This document shows positions 44,075 through 52,636 of a stretch of 64,000 nucleotides of DNA, one piece after another. The notes beneath the pieces were generated by a model, which did not search any database, was not told the origin of the DNA, and worked only from the letters and a program-made list of their open reading frames with translations. Numbering within the stretch: position 1 is the first letter of the stretch; each line of letters begins with the position of its first letter. Origin of the DNA: Paenibacillus sp. SZ31 (lineage in GTDB: Bacteria; Bacillota; Bacilli; Paenibacillales; Paenibacillaceae). The stretch spans positions 310,001 to 374,000 of the forward strand of contig NZ_JABBEA010000003.1 of assembly GCF_012912005.1 (NCBI RefSeq), read 5' to 3'. A program made the translations under genes and the position numbers.

Positions 44075-45928
44075 TTGCATGAATATTACTTAGATCGAGG
44101 CGGCCCATCCATGAACCCTAATATGTATTTATCTGCATTGCTGATGGCTGCAACCTGCTGCACGTTAATGCTCGCTTACCTCTCCTACAAAAGAAGAAGC
44201 TCACCCATAGCCGTCAGTTACGGCCTGGGGATGCTTGTCAGTTCTTTTTATACATTCGGCTATGGCTTCGAGATTATTAGTCAACAACTGGACCATATTC
44301 GTTTCTGGCTTCGAATTGAATATATTGGAATTCTGCTCGGGCCAGTTTTCTACTTCCTTATGGTGCTGCATTACACAGGCCGTGAATCATGGGTGCGTAC
44401 ACGCAATGTGCTTCTGTTGCTACTTGTGCCTTCTGTTACGTTCATCATACATAATACCAACGAGTGGCATCACCTCTTCTATACCAATATGACGATCGAT
44501 ACATCCTGGGGATTCCCGCTCGTGTCTCTTGAGAGAGGACCTTTATTTTCTGTTCATGTTGTGTTTTCCTATGCACTGTTCTTTATTTCTGTTTTTTTCC
44601 TAGTACAGATGTTGCTTCGTGCCACACCCCCTATGAAAAAACAAATCATATTTATGATTATTGGCTCCTGTGGGCCATTCATTTTCTCACTAATTTACCT
44701 AAGCAACATCTTTCGTTCACCCCTTGATTTTTCTCCATTTGGATTTGTTATATCGGGCATCTTCTACACATGGGGAGTCTTCCAGTTCAATATGCTTCGT
44801 CTGGCTCCGCTGGCATACCAAAAGGTATTCGAATCCATACAGGATGCTGTTATTGTGTTCGATCTAGATCATATGTTGACCAGTTACAACCGTTCTGCCC
44901 GGAGTATCATTGAGTCTCTTCATCCCCAAAGCTTGGGCCAGCATGCGAGTCAGATACTTGTACAATACCCACAGCTTCTAGCAAAGTTGCTTGAACAGGA
45001 ACCGCTTAACGATGTCCGCAAAGTTCAACTCTCCAACGACCCAAGTGGCAAAATCTATAACGTTCATCTTTCTCTTGTTCAGCATCAAAGCGGTAAGACC
45101 ATTGGCAAGATGCTACTGCTAAATGATGTGACTGAAGCCGTACAGGCCGAGAAGAAACTTCGCGACAACGCCCAGCAGTTAAGTGAGCTCAACACGTTCA
45201 AAGATCGAATGTTCAATGTCGTGGCTCACGATATTCGTGATCCTGTAGCCGTACTGGTTAATTTGATGGACTTGCTTGAGGAAGAAATACAAGAATCGAG
45301 TGCTGATCATGAAGAGATTATCCATGAAATGAAGCACCAGATTCAAAATACGTTCGCTCTGGTAGAAGGACTGCTCGAATGGTTCCGCAGCCAAGGCGAA
45401 GGGCAGGTCTTCCATCCGGTAGAACGAGATTTACACTATTCTGTGGAGGCCAGTATACGCTTGTTACGTGTTCGCAGCGAGAATAAGCAGATTCGAATGG
45501 TATCGAATATTTCACCAGGAGTGTCCGTCTATGCGGATAAAGAGATGCTTGACCTGATTCTTCGAAACCTTTTATCCAACAGCATTAAATTCACTAATCC
45601 GGGAGGACAGATCACGTTGAACGCCGAACGAAAGGATCAGCATATTGTGGTATCCGTAAGCGATACGGGAGAAGGGATTACAGATGAACAGGCACGTTCT
45701 CTGCTTCAGGATGAGTATCCGGTATCGGCAACGGGAACCGCAGGAGAACGAGGCATCGGGTTTGGTTTGAATCTGTGCCGGGAGTTCGTACGCCTGAATG
45801 GGGGCGAAATCTGGTTTGACAGCAGACCTTCCCAGGGCAGCAACTTCTACTTCTCTGTACCTCTTCCACCCCAGTTTAATGCAAACGAGCCTTCTCCATA
45901 TCCCGTGCAGGTGGAGGACAATACATGA
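44075..45928 (+). CDS. Sensor histidine kinase with 7TM N-terminus
   Basis: A 617-residue kinase. Residues about 15-235 hold seven hydrophobic segments of the 7TM histidine-kinase sensor type. A PAS domain follows (about 248-355, FESIQDAVIVFDLDHML), then a HisKA helix with VAHDIRDP (His385), and an ATPase domain with NLLSNSIKF, DTGEGI and RGIGFGLNL. TTG at 44075 has a strong AGGAGG six bases upstream; an in-frame ATG at 44111 behind GAGGCGG would remove the first 12 residues. The stop overlaps the response regulator start by 4 bp. The signal is unknown. Confidence 0.9.
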   Translation: MHEYYLDRGGPSMNPNMYLSALLMAATCCTLMLAYLSYKRRSSPIAVSYGLGMLVSSFYTFGYGFEIISQQLDHIRFWLRIEYIGILLGPVFYFLMVLHYTGRESWVRTRNVLLLLLVPSVTFIIHNTNEWHHLFYTNMTIDTSWGFPLVSLERGPLFSVHVVFSYALFFISVFFLVQMLLRATPPMKKQIIFMIIGSCGPFIFSLIYLSNIFRSPLDFSPFGFVISGIFYTWGVFQFNMLRLAPLAYQKVFESIQDAVIVFDLDHMLTSYNRSARSIIESLHPQSLGQHASQILVQYPQLLAKLLEQEPLNDVRKVQLSNDPSGKIYNVHLSLVQHQSGKTIGKMLLLNDVTEAVQAEKKLRDNAQQLSELNTFKDRMFNVVAHDIRDPVAVLVNLMDLLEEEIQESSADHEEIIHEMKHQIQNTFALVEGLLEWFRSQGEGQVFHPVERDLHYSVEASIRLLRVRSENKQIRMVSNISPGVSVYADKEMLDLILRNLLSNSIKFTNPGGQITLNAERKDQHIVVSVSDTGEGITDEQARSLLQDEYPVSATGTAGERGIGFGLNLCREFVRLNGGEIWFDSRPSQGSNFYFSVPLPPQFNANEPSPYPVQVEDNT

Positions 45929-47064
45929 AGGTTATTCTGGTAGACGATGAGAAAGCCATGCACCTGATTATGAAAAAGATGCTAGCAAAGATCGGGGAAG
46001 TGGAGGTCATGGGTGCATTTTTGGATACTATGGCGGCATCCTCTTATCTGAATGATCACGAGGTAGATCTAATTTTTGTCGATATTAACATGCCCCGGGA
46101 AAGCGGATTGGAATTTGCAGAAGGACTGCGACAGCAGGGCAAACAGACTCGGATTGTATTTATAACGTCTCATGTAGAATATGCCTTATCTGCATTCGAT
46201 GTCTTTGCCTTTGATTATATGGTGAAACCGGTGAAACAGGAGCGACTCCTCCAGACCGTACACAGAGCGCTGGCAGAGTCGCGCAGCATGCTATCTGTGG
46301 AAGAAGTCGTGGCGACGATTGAAACACAAGCGGTAGAGTTCAACGCTCTCGGCAGAATCGAAATTCACAGCGACCACGGAACCAAGACCAAATGGAGATC
46401 CAGTAAAAGTATAGAATTGTTTGCGTACCTGCTTGTCCAGCAAGGACGGCTTGTGTCCCGTACCCGTCTCATTGAAGATATCTTCGGAAACATGCCACAA
46501 AAAAATGCTGAAGTCTACCTCAACACCACGGTCTATCAGCTACGCAAGTTGCTTAATGCGTACGGACTGAAGAAAGTACTGCATACGTACAATAATTATT
46601 ACGCCCTGAATTTAAATGATATTACGGTGGATGTTATCCGCTTTGAAGAAGGATGCAGACGACTATCTGTCATCCAATCCAAGGCCGACATGGAACAAGC
46701 CCTGTTGCTTGAGCAGCTGTATGTCGGTGATTTATTCGGAGAGTATGGATACACGTGGTCCTTGAGCGAGGTCGAACGACTGTCACTCATGTATAGCGCA
46801 CTAAACCAACGGTTGTGTAATGCCCTACTGGAGGCCAAAGATACCAGTAACGCCATCCGCCTGCTCAAAAAACTCCTGCATCGCAATGAATTAAACGAAG
46901 AATCGCTGATCCTGCTCATGCGGGCACTTTCCATGCAGAAGAACAAGGAAGCCCTGATCGAACATTATGAGCAATATACAGCACATTTACTTCAGGAAAT
47001 AGGTGCGGCCCCTTCTCCCGAGCTTGCTGCTTTATATGCACAATTATTATCAGAAACCCAGTAG
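45925..47064 (+). CDS. Response regulator with SARP-like wHTH and BTAD output
   Basis: A 379-residue regulator. The receiver domain has acidic D7/D8, phospho-acceptor D53 (FVDINMP), T81 and K101 (MVKPVK). A winged helix of the OmpR-like SARP kind follows at about 145-225 (WRSSKSIELFAYLLVQQG, then EVYLNTTVYQLRKLL). The C-terminal part (230-375) is a helical TPR-like BTAD module (LLKKLLHRNELNEESLILLMRAL). REC-HTH-BTAD is known in Bacillota and is related to streptomycete antibiotic activators. It is translated with the 7TM kinase; targets are unknown. Confidence 0.9.
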   Translation: MKVILVDDEKAMHLIMKKMLAKIGEVEVMGAFLDTMAASSYLNDHEVDLIFVDINMPRESGLEFAEGLRQQGKQTRIVFITSHVEYALSAFDVFAFDYMVKPVKQERLLQTVHRALAESRSMLSVEEVVATIETQAVEFNALGRIEIHSDHGTKTKWRSSKSIELFAYLLVQQGRLVSRTRLIEDIFGNMPQKNAEVYLNTTVYQLRKLLNAYGLKKVLHTYNNYYALNLNDITVDVIRFEEGCRRLSVIQSKADMEQALLLEQLYVGDLFGEYGYTWSLSEVERLSLMYSALNQRLCNALLEAKDTSNAIRLLKKLLHRNELNEESLILLMRALSMQKNKEALIEHYEQYTAHLLQEIGAAPSPELAALYAQLLSETQ

Positions 47065-47104
47065 TTGTAGGGTCAATGGATATGGTGCCATGAATCCAAA
47101 TTAT

Positions 47105-47169
47105 AAAAAAAGCTCCCATTCTATACTCCGGTGGATGAAGACCCGGATATATAATGGGAGCTTTTTATT
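47105..47169. terminator. Bidirectional terminator between response regulator and uxaC
   Basis: AAAAAGCTCCCATT and a CCGG stem pair with their complements; AAAAAAA on one side and TTTTTATTT on the other serve both converging genes. Confidence 0.85.
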
Positions 47170-47240
47170 TCAATGGAAAAGAAGAAACAAGATAGCTCTG
47201 TTATTGCATAACTTGCATGATTAGGTGTACTTGTTGAGCA

Positions 47241-48683
47241 TCAAGACTGTGAAGCTGAGACCGTTTTAAGTACTGAGGCAAACGGGAAATATTCTTTCGC
47301 ATTGTTGTAGGCAATGCCCTGTACGATCTGACCGAGCAGCTCCATATCCTGCGGTGCCTCGCCCTGTTCAGCCCATTCACCAATGAGATTGCAGACCAGC
47401 CGACGGAAATACTCATGCCGCGTGTAGGACAGGAAGCTGCGTGAATCGGTCAGCATGCCGACAAATCGGCTGAGCAGTCCAACATTCGCCAGTGCCTTCA
47501 TCTGAGCGAGCATGCCATCCTTTGTATCATTGAACCACCAGGCGGCACCAAGCTGGATTTTGCCCGGAATACCCCCGCCCTGGAAGCTGCCGATGATCGC
47601 CGCGAGCACTTCGTTGTCCCTTGGATTCAGAGAATACAGAATCGTTTTGGGCAGTGCTTGTTGCTGTTCCAACGCGTCGAGCAATCCAATCATCGCTGCG
47701 GAAAGCGGCGTATCATTCACGGCATCGTAACCAGTATCCGGCCCAAGCTTGGCAAACATCCGCGTATTGTTGTTACGGGCTGCATTAATGTGGAACTGCA
47801 TCACCCAGCCCCGATCTGCATACAGTTTGCCAAGGAACGTCAGCGTTACCGTCTTGTACTTGTCCTCTTCCTCACGAGTTACCTTCTGACCTGCAAGTGC
47901 CTTGGCAAAGATGGCAGCTGCTTCCTCTCGCGTAGCCACGCCGTAAGGAACATAATCAAGTGCATGGTCAGAAACTCTGCCGCCTACGGAATGGAAGAAT
48001 TCCACCCGAGACTCCAGCGCAGCAAGGAAGGATTCATAATCGGAAATCGCGGTGCCGGATGCCTGTGACAGCTTGCCCACCCATTCGGTGAAGGTATCCC
48101 GGTTCAATTCCAAGCCTTTATCCGGGCGGAAAGAAGGTAATACCGCCGTATCAAAGCCTTCGATTTCCTGAATCTTCAGATGATACTCCAGAGAATCCGT
48201 TGGATCATCGGTTGTGCACACAACAGTGACATTGGACTTGGTAATCAGATCACGTGCACCGAATCCGTCACTGTTCAGTTTGGCATTTACTTTTTCCCAG
48301 ATGGCTGGTGCGCTTGTCTCATTAAGAACTTCGTAGACGCCAAAGTATCGCTGTAATTCCAGATGAGACCACGCGTACAGCGGATTACCAATCATCATGG
48401 GTACCGTTTTGGCGTAAGCCAGGAAACGATCGTAATCGGTCACTCCCTCGCCGCCGGTTACATATTGCTCTTCAATTCCGTTCGCGCGCATGAGCCGCCA
48501 TTTGTAGTGATCACCGTATAACCAGGCCTCTGTAAGATTGCCAAAGGTTTTGTTCTCGTAGATCTCCTGAGGACTGAGGTGGCAATGATAGTCAATAATC
48601 GGCATGTCTTTGGCATAATCCTCATATAACTTGACCGCCGTTTCATTGTGCAGCAAAAATTGTTCATCCAGAAAAGATTTCAT
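47241..48683 (-). CDS. uxaC: Glucuronate isomerase
   Basis: A 480-residue isomerase that interconverts glucuronate/fructuronate and galacturonate/tagaturonate, the first step of hexuronate catabolism. MPIIDYHCHLSPQEI carries the HxH metal site; WRLMRANGIEE, VVCTTDDPTDSLEYH and WVMQFHINAARNNNTRMF are conserved UxaC segments. The usual partners (uxaA, uxaB, uxuA, kdgK) are not adjacent. A cre/LacI-type palindrome lies about 96-109 bp upstream, which suggests sugar control. Confidence 0.95.
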   Translation of the reverse strand: MKSFLDEQFLLHNETAVKLYEDYAKDMPIIDYHCHLSPQEIYENKTFGNLTEAWLYGDHYKWRLMRANGIEEQYVTGGEGVTDYDRFLAYAKTVPMMIGNPLYAWSHLELQRYFGVYEVLNETSAPAIWEKVNAKLNSDGFGARDLITKSNVTVVCTTDDPTDSLEYHLKIQEIEGFDTAVLPSFRPDKGLELNRDTFTEWVGKLSQASGTAISDYESFLAALESRVEFFHSVGGRVSDHALDYVPYGVATREEAAAIFAKALAGQKVTREEEDKYKTVTLTFLGKLYADRGWVMQFHINAARNNNTRMFAKLGPDTGYDAVNDTPLSAAMIGLLDALEQQQALPKTILYSLNPRDNEVLAAIIGSFQGGGIPGKIQLGAAWWFNDTKDGMLAQMKALANVGLLSRFVGMLTDSRSFLSYTRHEYFRRLVCNLIGEWAEQGEAPQDMELLGQIVQGIAYNNAKEYFPFASVLKTVSASQS

Positions 48684-48778
48684 TCGCCTCGCACGCTCCC
48701 TTTAGGTGAGTTTACGTTCATATGGGTTCACTTCCCATCTTTACGCTACACTGTTTGCCATCAAAGTTCAATATAAAA

Positions 48779-48792
48779 TGATAGCGTTATCA
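48779..48792. promoter_or_regulatory. cre/LacI-type operator between uxaC and the MBL gene
   Basis: TGATAGCGTTATCA is a 14-bp palindrome (one mismatched pair) that fits the CcpA cre consensus TGWNANCGNTNWCA. A KdgR/ExuR-like LacI repressor is an equal alternative given the hexuronate gene beside it. Confidence 0.65.
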
Positions 48793-48886
48793 AAAAAGGT
48801 TGATTTAGGCATATATTCGCGAACAAGGTATACTGGATTTAACGCAAGGATGCTGATCTGAAGATCACACAAGGAGATGAAATGAA

Positions 48887-49630
48887 TTGAAAATTACTTT
48901 TCTCGGCACAGGAGATATGTTCAGCGTGGAACAGCATCACAATAGTATGCTGGCTGAATTCGGAGAGACGCATCTGGTCATTGATTTTCCAGAATCGAAT
49001 GCAAAAGCACTCAAGGAATATGGATTCGCCATGACCGATATTCAAAATGTGTTCATTACCCATCTGCATGAGGATCATATTAATGGTGTACAGATGCTGG
49101 GTTATTACGCACAGATCGTAGGCGACCGCAAACCCCGTCTGTTCATCCACGAACAATTGGTAGAGCCACTCTGGAACATTCTATCTCCGGGCATGCGCTA
49201 CACAACGGATGGTGAACGTACCATGAGCGATTACTACGATGTAGTTCCCCTGCCAGATGGAGGCACATTTGAACTGGGCGGCGTGACGTTTGAGACGTTT
49301 CGAACGCAGCATGTTCCCGGTATGATAAGCAATGGGCTACTCGCCAAGCCTTACTTCTATTACAGTGCAGACAGTACACTCGACCAGGAACGGGTGGAGC
49401 AGATCGCCGCTGATGTGCAGCTGATTTTCCATGAATGCCATATGCATGATCTGGTGATCAAATCCCATACTTCATTAAAGGATCTGGAGCAGTTACCCGC
49501 CGAAGTGAGACGGAAAACCATACTGATGCATTATCATGACGAGTACGCCGATGCGGACAAACGGGAACAATTCAACCGCGAGCATGATCTGCGGATGGTT
49601 GGCACGTTGGAATCATTTGAACTGGAGTAG
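48887..49630 (+). CDS. MBL-fold metallo-hydrolase
   Basis: A 247-residue metallo-beta-lactamase fold protein. FITHLHEDHING gives HxHxDH; HVPGMISNGLL and YYSADSTLD supply later metal ligands; FHECHMHDL and MHYHDEY hold further His residues. The TTG start follows AAGGAGATG. The layout is near RNase Z-like and phosphodiesterase-like hydrolases of unknown function. It diverges from uxaC across the cre-like site, so it may share sugar regulation, though its substrate is unknown. Confidence 0.85.
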   Translation: MKITFLGTGDMFSVEQHHNSMLAEFGETHLVIDFPESNAKALKEYGFAMTDIQNVFITHLHEDHINGVQMLGYYAQIVGDRKPRLFIHEQLVEPLWNILSPGMRYTTDGERTMSDYYDVVPLPDGGTFELGGVTFETFRTQHVPGMISNGLLAKPYFYYSADSTLDQERVEQIAADVQLIFHECHMHDLVIKSHTSLKDLEQLPAEVRRKTILMHYHDEYADADKREQFNREHDLRMVGTLESFELE

Positions 49631-49667
49631 GTAAAATCATACACCCGAAAAGCCTGGAGCATTTTCA

Positions 49668-49727
49668 ATGGAACGAAGTGAGTTCAATCGAATGTGGGAT
49701 ACGATGAATCAGTATTTTGAAAGGTAA
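49668..49727 (+). CDS. Possible 19-residue small protein
   Basis: ATG to TAA encodes MERSEFNRMWDTMNQYFER. CTGGAG lies eight bases upstream. It begins 38 bp after the MBL gene, probably on the same transcript. No homologue is recognised and it may be a chance ORF. Confidence 0.25.
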   Translation: MERSEFNRMWDTMNQYFER

Positions 49728-49754
49728 TAACCTTATCATTTCAATAAAAGAACC

Positions 49755-49804
49755 GGCAGCGTCTACTCAGATTCCTAATATGGAGCTAGTGTGCGCTGCC
49801 TTTC
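49755..49804. terminator. Terminator between the MBL gene and the lipoprotein gene
   Basis: GGCAGCG pairs with CGCTGCC around a 32-nt loop, then TTTCT on + and CTTTTATT on -. Confidence 0.6.
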
Positions 49805-49811
49805 TATGAAT

Positions 49812-50441
49812 CTAATCTTTCTCCCATGACTTCATATACTCAATCGTTCTCGGAGATGGCTCGGCCTGGATATGGAAATAATCTTCCGTTCGCTGATCAT
49901 TCGGCCCATAGGAAATTTTGATATACATATTCGCGTAACTCTGGATGAAATGACTGGCGCTCTCCGCCTTTGGCTTCAAGACATAACTCCTACTCAAACT
50001 CAATCCGAGCGGTTCCTTGTCCAGTCCTAAACTAATCTCGTGTGTATTGCTCACATTGGAATGAAATAGCTCTCCGGCATCGATCTGATTCATCATGTCG
50101 GGATCGAGGGTGAAGGACTGAATGACATTAACCATGGGCACCCGAGCCTCATTCACCAGAATCTCATAAGAAATCCGATCAACTCCGGACTCATGACTCA
50201 CATCCACCGTTGCAGTCAAAGTATACTCATCCGGCGTATTCTTCTGAAAGGACTCAGGTTTCTTCGTAACCCGCTCATTCAAATCTCTTCGCTCCGAATT
50301 AAACGTATAATCATCGGTTCGTTTCGGTTCACCCGCCGGCCTCTGGTTTGCTCCCAAACTGCAAGCCCCCAGACACATGGCTAATACAAATAGATACATG
50401 ACTAACGGGAAGAAACGGTTCATCTCTCTTTTGAAGCTCAT
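49812..50441 (-). CDS. Hypothetical lipoprotein
   Basis: A 209-residue protein. The N-terminus MSFKREMNRFFPLVMYLFVL leads to a lipobox-like LGACS, so it should be lipidated outside the membrane. The mature part is polar and beta-rich, with LTATVDVSHESGVDRISYEI, and ends in ERTIEY-like strands. GAGGAGGGATGGT before 50441 supports that start over the longer frame. No family is recognised. It sits between the MBL gene and a repeat cluster, with no clear partner. Confidence 0.7.
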   Translation of the reverse strand: MSFKREMNRFFPLVMYLFVLAMCLGACSLGANQRPAGEPKRTDDYTFNSERRDLNERVTKKPESFQKNTPDEYTLTATVDVSHESGVDRISYEILVNEARVPMVNVIQSFTLDPDMMNQIDAGELFHSNVSNTHEISLGLDKEPLGLSLSRSYVLKPKAESASHFIQSYANMYIKISYGPNDQRTEDYFHIQAEPSPRTIEYMKSWEKD

Positions 50442-50634
50442 ACCATCCCTCCTCTTCTCAAGTCGTCTATCAAGAATAAAGCTCATTAGATTTTGTTGTT
50501 CGATTTTTTCTCACTCCATATTTGGATTATTATACCGTATATTAAGATGTAAAACTGAACTGACTCTGTTTCATTTCATGTTTAACTTTCAGCAGCAATT
50601 TGTTTGCGTATGGTGAGCCTTAGGCCACGTTAAG

Positions 50635-50829
50635 CTAACGAATCTGAAAGACCTTATTCGGATTAAATTCAAGGTTTCAATATTCTAACGAATCTCAGAC
50701 GCGCTAATCTGCTGATGTTGCTCCATTTGGCGCTAATTCTATCACTTTTATGGGCAATAAGGTTACTGAGATTCGTTAGAATTCCCATAACGCCATTTCA
50801 GTGAAAATAAGGTGTGCTGGGTTCGTTAG
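50635..50829. repeat. Cluster of four 24-bp two-box repeats (two direct, two inverted)
   Basis: CTAACGAA-N9-CCTTATT lies at 50635-50658 (+), inverted at 50756-50779 and inverted at 50806-50829. A diverged copy lies at 50685-50708 (+, CTAACGAATCTCAG kept, right box lost). Two facing pairs result. The rest of 50442-50860 is AT-rich and without genes. Confidence 0.7.
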
Positions 50830-50864
50830 GATGGAGTTTTAGTTGTACATAGGAAAATGCAAAA

Positions 50865-50908
50865 AACCACCTGAACACAGGACTGCTAGCTCGCCTGTTC
50901 AGGTGGTT
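50865..50908 (-). terminator. Terminator of the amylase gene
   Basis: AACCACCTGAACA pairs perfectly with TGTTCAGGTGGTT and the - strand continues TTTTTTGCATTTTCC. Confidence 0.85.
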
Positions 50909-50979
50909 CAACGATTTATATACTTTTTTCATAGCATAGCGATCTGATTATCTTTTCGTATCATGCTAGCACTATGCCA

Positions 50980-52461
50980 TTACTCAGCGTTAGCGCAGTC
51001 CTCATTCTGCTCCGGAAGAGCCCATACCGAGACGCCTCCACCGCATACGTGGAAGGTGGTCCAGCCGTCTTCCTCAATGGTAATCTGGTCCTCACAGCTG
51101 TTCGTCAGATCCACCCACACTTCACCAGCACGATGCTCTCCGATGAACATTCTCTTCTCACCGTCATCCCCGTTGGAGATGACCACCGCACAACCGGAAC
51201 CTTCGATTTCCTCTACGCCACGACGTACCCAGCCAATCGTATTCGCGTGATCAAAGTAATCTTCCTGCTCTCCATAGGCCTTGTTGCAACGGGCAGACAG
51301 CAGAATGTCCAGAATTTCTTTTTTGCCATCCACAGGTTCTGGTCCACCAATGCCGTAATAATCTCCGTAAAATACAACCGGATAACCATCGCGACGTAAT
51401 AGCGTCAACGCATAAGCACTTGGCTTAAACCAATCTCCAATCCATGATTCCAACGCTTCATGGGGTTGGGAGTCATGGTTATCTACAAAGGTTACCGCAT
51501 GGGTAGGATGTGTCTGAACCAAGGTGTCATCAAAAATTTTGGACAGATCGAAGTCTCTGCCGGCAAGAGAAGCCTCATGCAGCTTGTAGTGGAGAGACAC
51601 ATCGAACAGATCGATCTGATAGTCTACCGTATCAAGGAATTCACGACATGCATCCAGGTTCGAGTTCCAGAACTCACCTACGATGTAGAAATCCTGGCCG
51701 CGTTTGCGGATCATCTCTGCTGCGAATTCCTTAATGAATTCGTGGTTGATATGCTTGATGGCATCCAGCCGGAAGCCACCGCATTGGAGAGTATCGATCA
51801 GCCATTTTCCCCACTCGACCATTTCGTGCCGAACATCCGGGTGGTTATAATCTATATTGGCAAACATCAGATAATCGTAGTTTCCAAACTCATCATCGAC
51901 ATTCTGATTCCAGTTTTTGTTCTCACCTGCGATGCGGAATACACCGCTCCGTTCTCCCTTGGCATCAAAATCCGTGCCATTGAAATGTTCGGAGTTCCAC
52001 TTAAAGGAGGAGTATTGATCCCCGCGACCCGGGAATGTGAATTTGGTCCAACCCTCAATTTCAAACGGCTCAGAGATTTCCTTCGTCCGATCATTGGGAT
52101 CAACCTCAATCACTTTGAACACTTCCGTCTCATCTGCTCCGGCCTTGTGATTCATGACCAGATCCACATAGACGGCGATTCCGTTCTTCTGACACTCGGC
52201 AATGGCCTCCACCAGTTCCTGCTTGGTGCCATATTTGGTCCGCACGGTACCCTTTTGATCAAATTCGCCCAGATCGTACAGATCATATACACCATAACCT
52301 GTATCTTCTGCAGACACTGCCTTGGTTACGGGAGGTACCCATACCGAGTCAATGCCTTTGGCTTTCAGTTCCGGGGCCATTTCAGCCAGTCGCTTCCAAT
52401 GATCTCCGTCTGCAGCCAGGTGCCACTCAAAAAACTGCATCATGGTATGATTTCTCTTCAT
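50980..52461 (-). CDS. Cytoplasmic alpha-amylase (GH13)
   Basis: A 493-residue glycoside hydrolase that cuts alpha-1,4-glucans. The four GH13 regions are intact: VYVDLVMNH (His105), GGFRLDAIKHI (nucleophile Asp233), IVGEFW (acid/base Glu263), FVDNHDSQP (Asp330). No signal peptide is present, as in the intracellular AmyA/GH13_5 group of about 495 residues, so it probably acts on imported maltodextrin or glycogen. AAGGAGGTCGG lies before the ATG. It is monocistronic. No convincing cre site was found upstream. Confidence 0.93.
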   Translation of the reverse strand: MKRNHTMMQFFEWHLAADGDHWKRLAEMAPELKAKGIDSVWVPPVTKAVSAEDTGYGVYDLYDLGEFDQKGTVRTKYGTKQELVEAIAECQKNGIAVYVDLVMNHKAGADETEVFKVIEVDPNDRTKEISEPFEIEGWTKFTFPGRGDQYSSFKWNSEHFNGTDFDAKGERSGVFRIAGENKNWNQNVDDEFGNYDYLMFANIDYNHPDVRHEMVEWGKWLIDTLQCGGFRLDAIKHINHEFIKEFAAEMIRKRGQDFYIVGEFWNSNLDACREFLDTVDYQIDLFDVSLHYKLHEASLAGRDFDLSKIFDDTLVQTHPTHAVTFVDNHDSQPHEALESWIGDWFKPSAYALTLLRRDGYPVVFYGDYYGIGGPEPVDGKKEILDILLSARCNKAYGEQEDYFDHANTIGWVRRGVEEIEGSGCAVVISNGDDGEKRMFIGEHRAGEVWVDLTNSCEDQITIEEDGWTTFHVCGGGVSVWALPEQNEDCANAE

Positions 52462-52636
52462 TTTAACCGACCTCCTTGATTGCTTTCGAAGCGGACCGCG
52501 GAACGGATAGGGTATTCGCCGTTGTTCGTTCGTTGCTAACCAAGTTATAACCCTTTCACCCTACCCTTCAATCACGAAAAAGAAAGAAAAGCGAAAAATA
52601 TATGCTACATGCATCATATCATCCGTAGTTTATTCA

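Noticed and set aside
51460-52479. A 339-codon + strand open frame across the amylase gene
   Set aside because: It is antisense to a gene with all GH13 motifs, has no family features and reflects codon bias of the real gene. Similar antisense frames at 9397-9936 and 38252-39034 were dropped for the same reason.
52480-52560. A cre site upstream of the amylase gene
   Set aside because: The best candidate, TGAAAGGGTTATAA on the - strand, lacks the central CG and differs at three positions.
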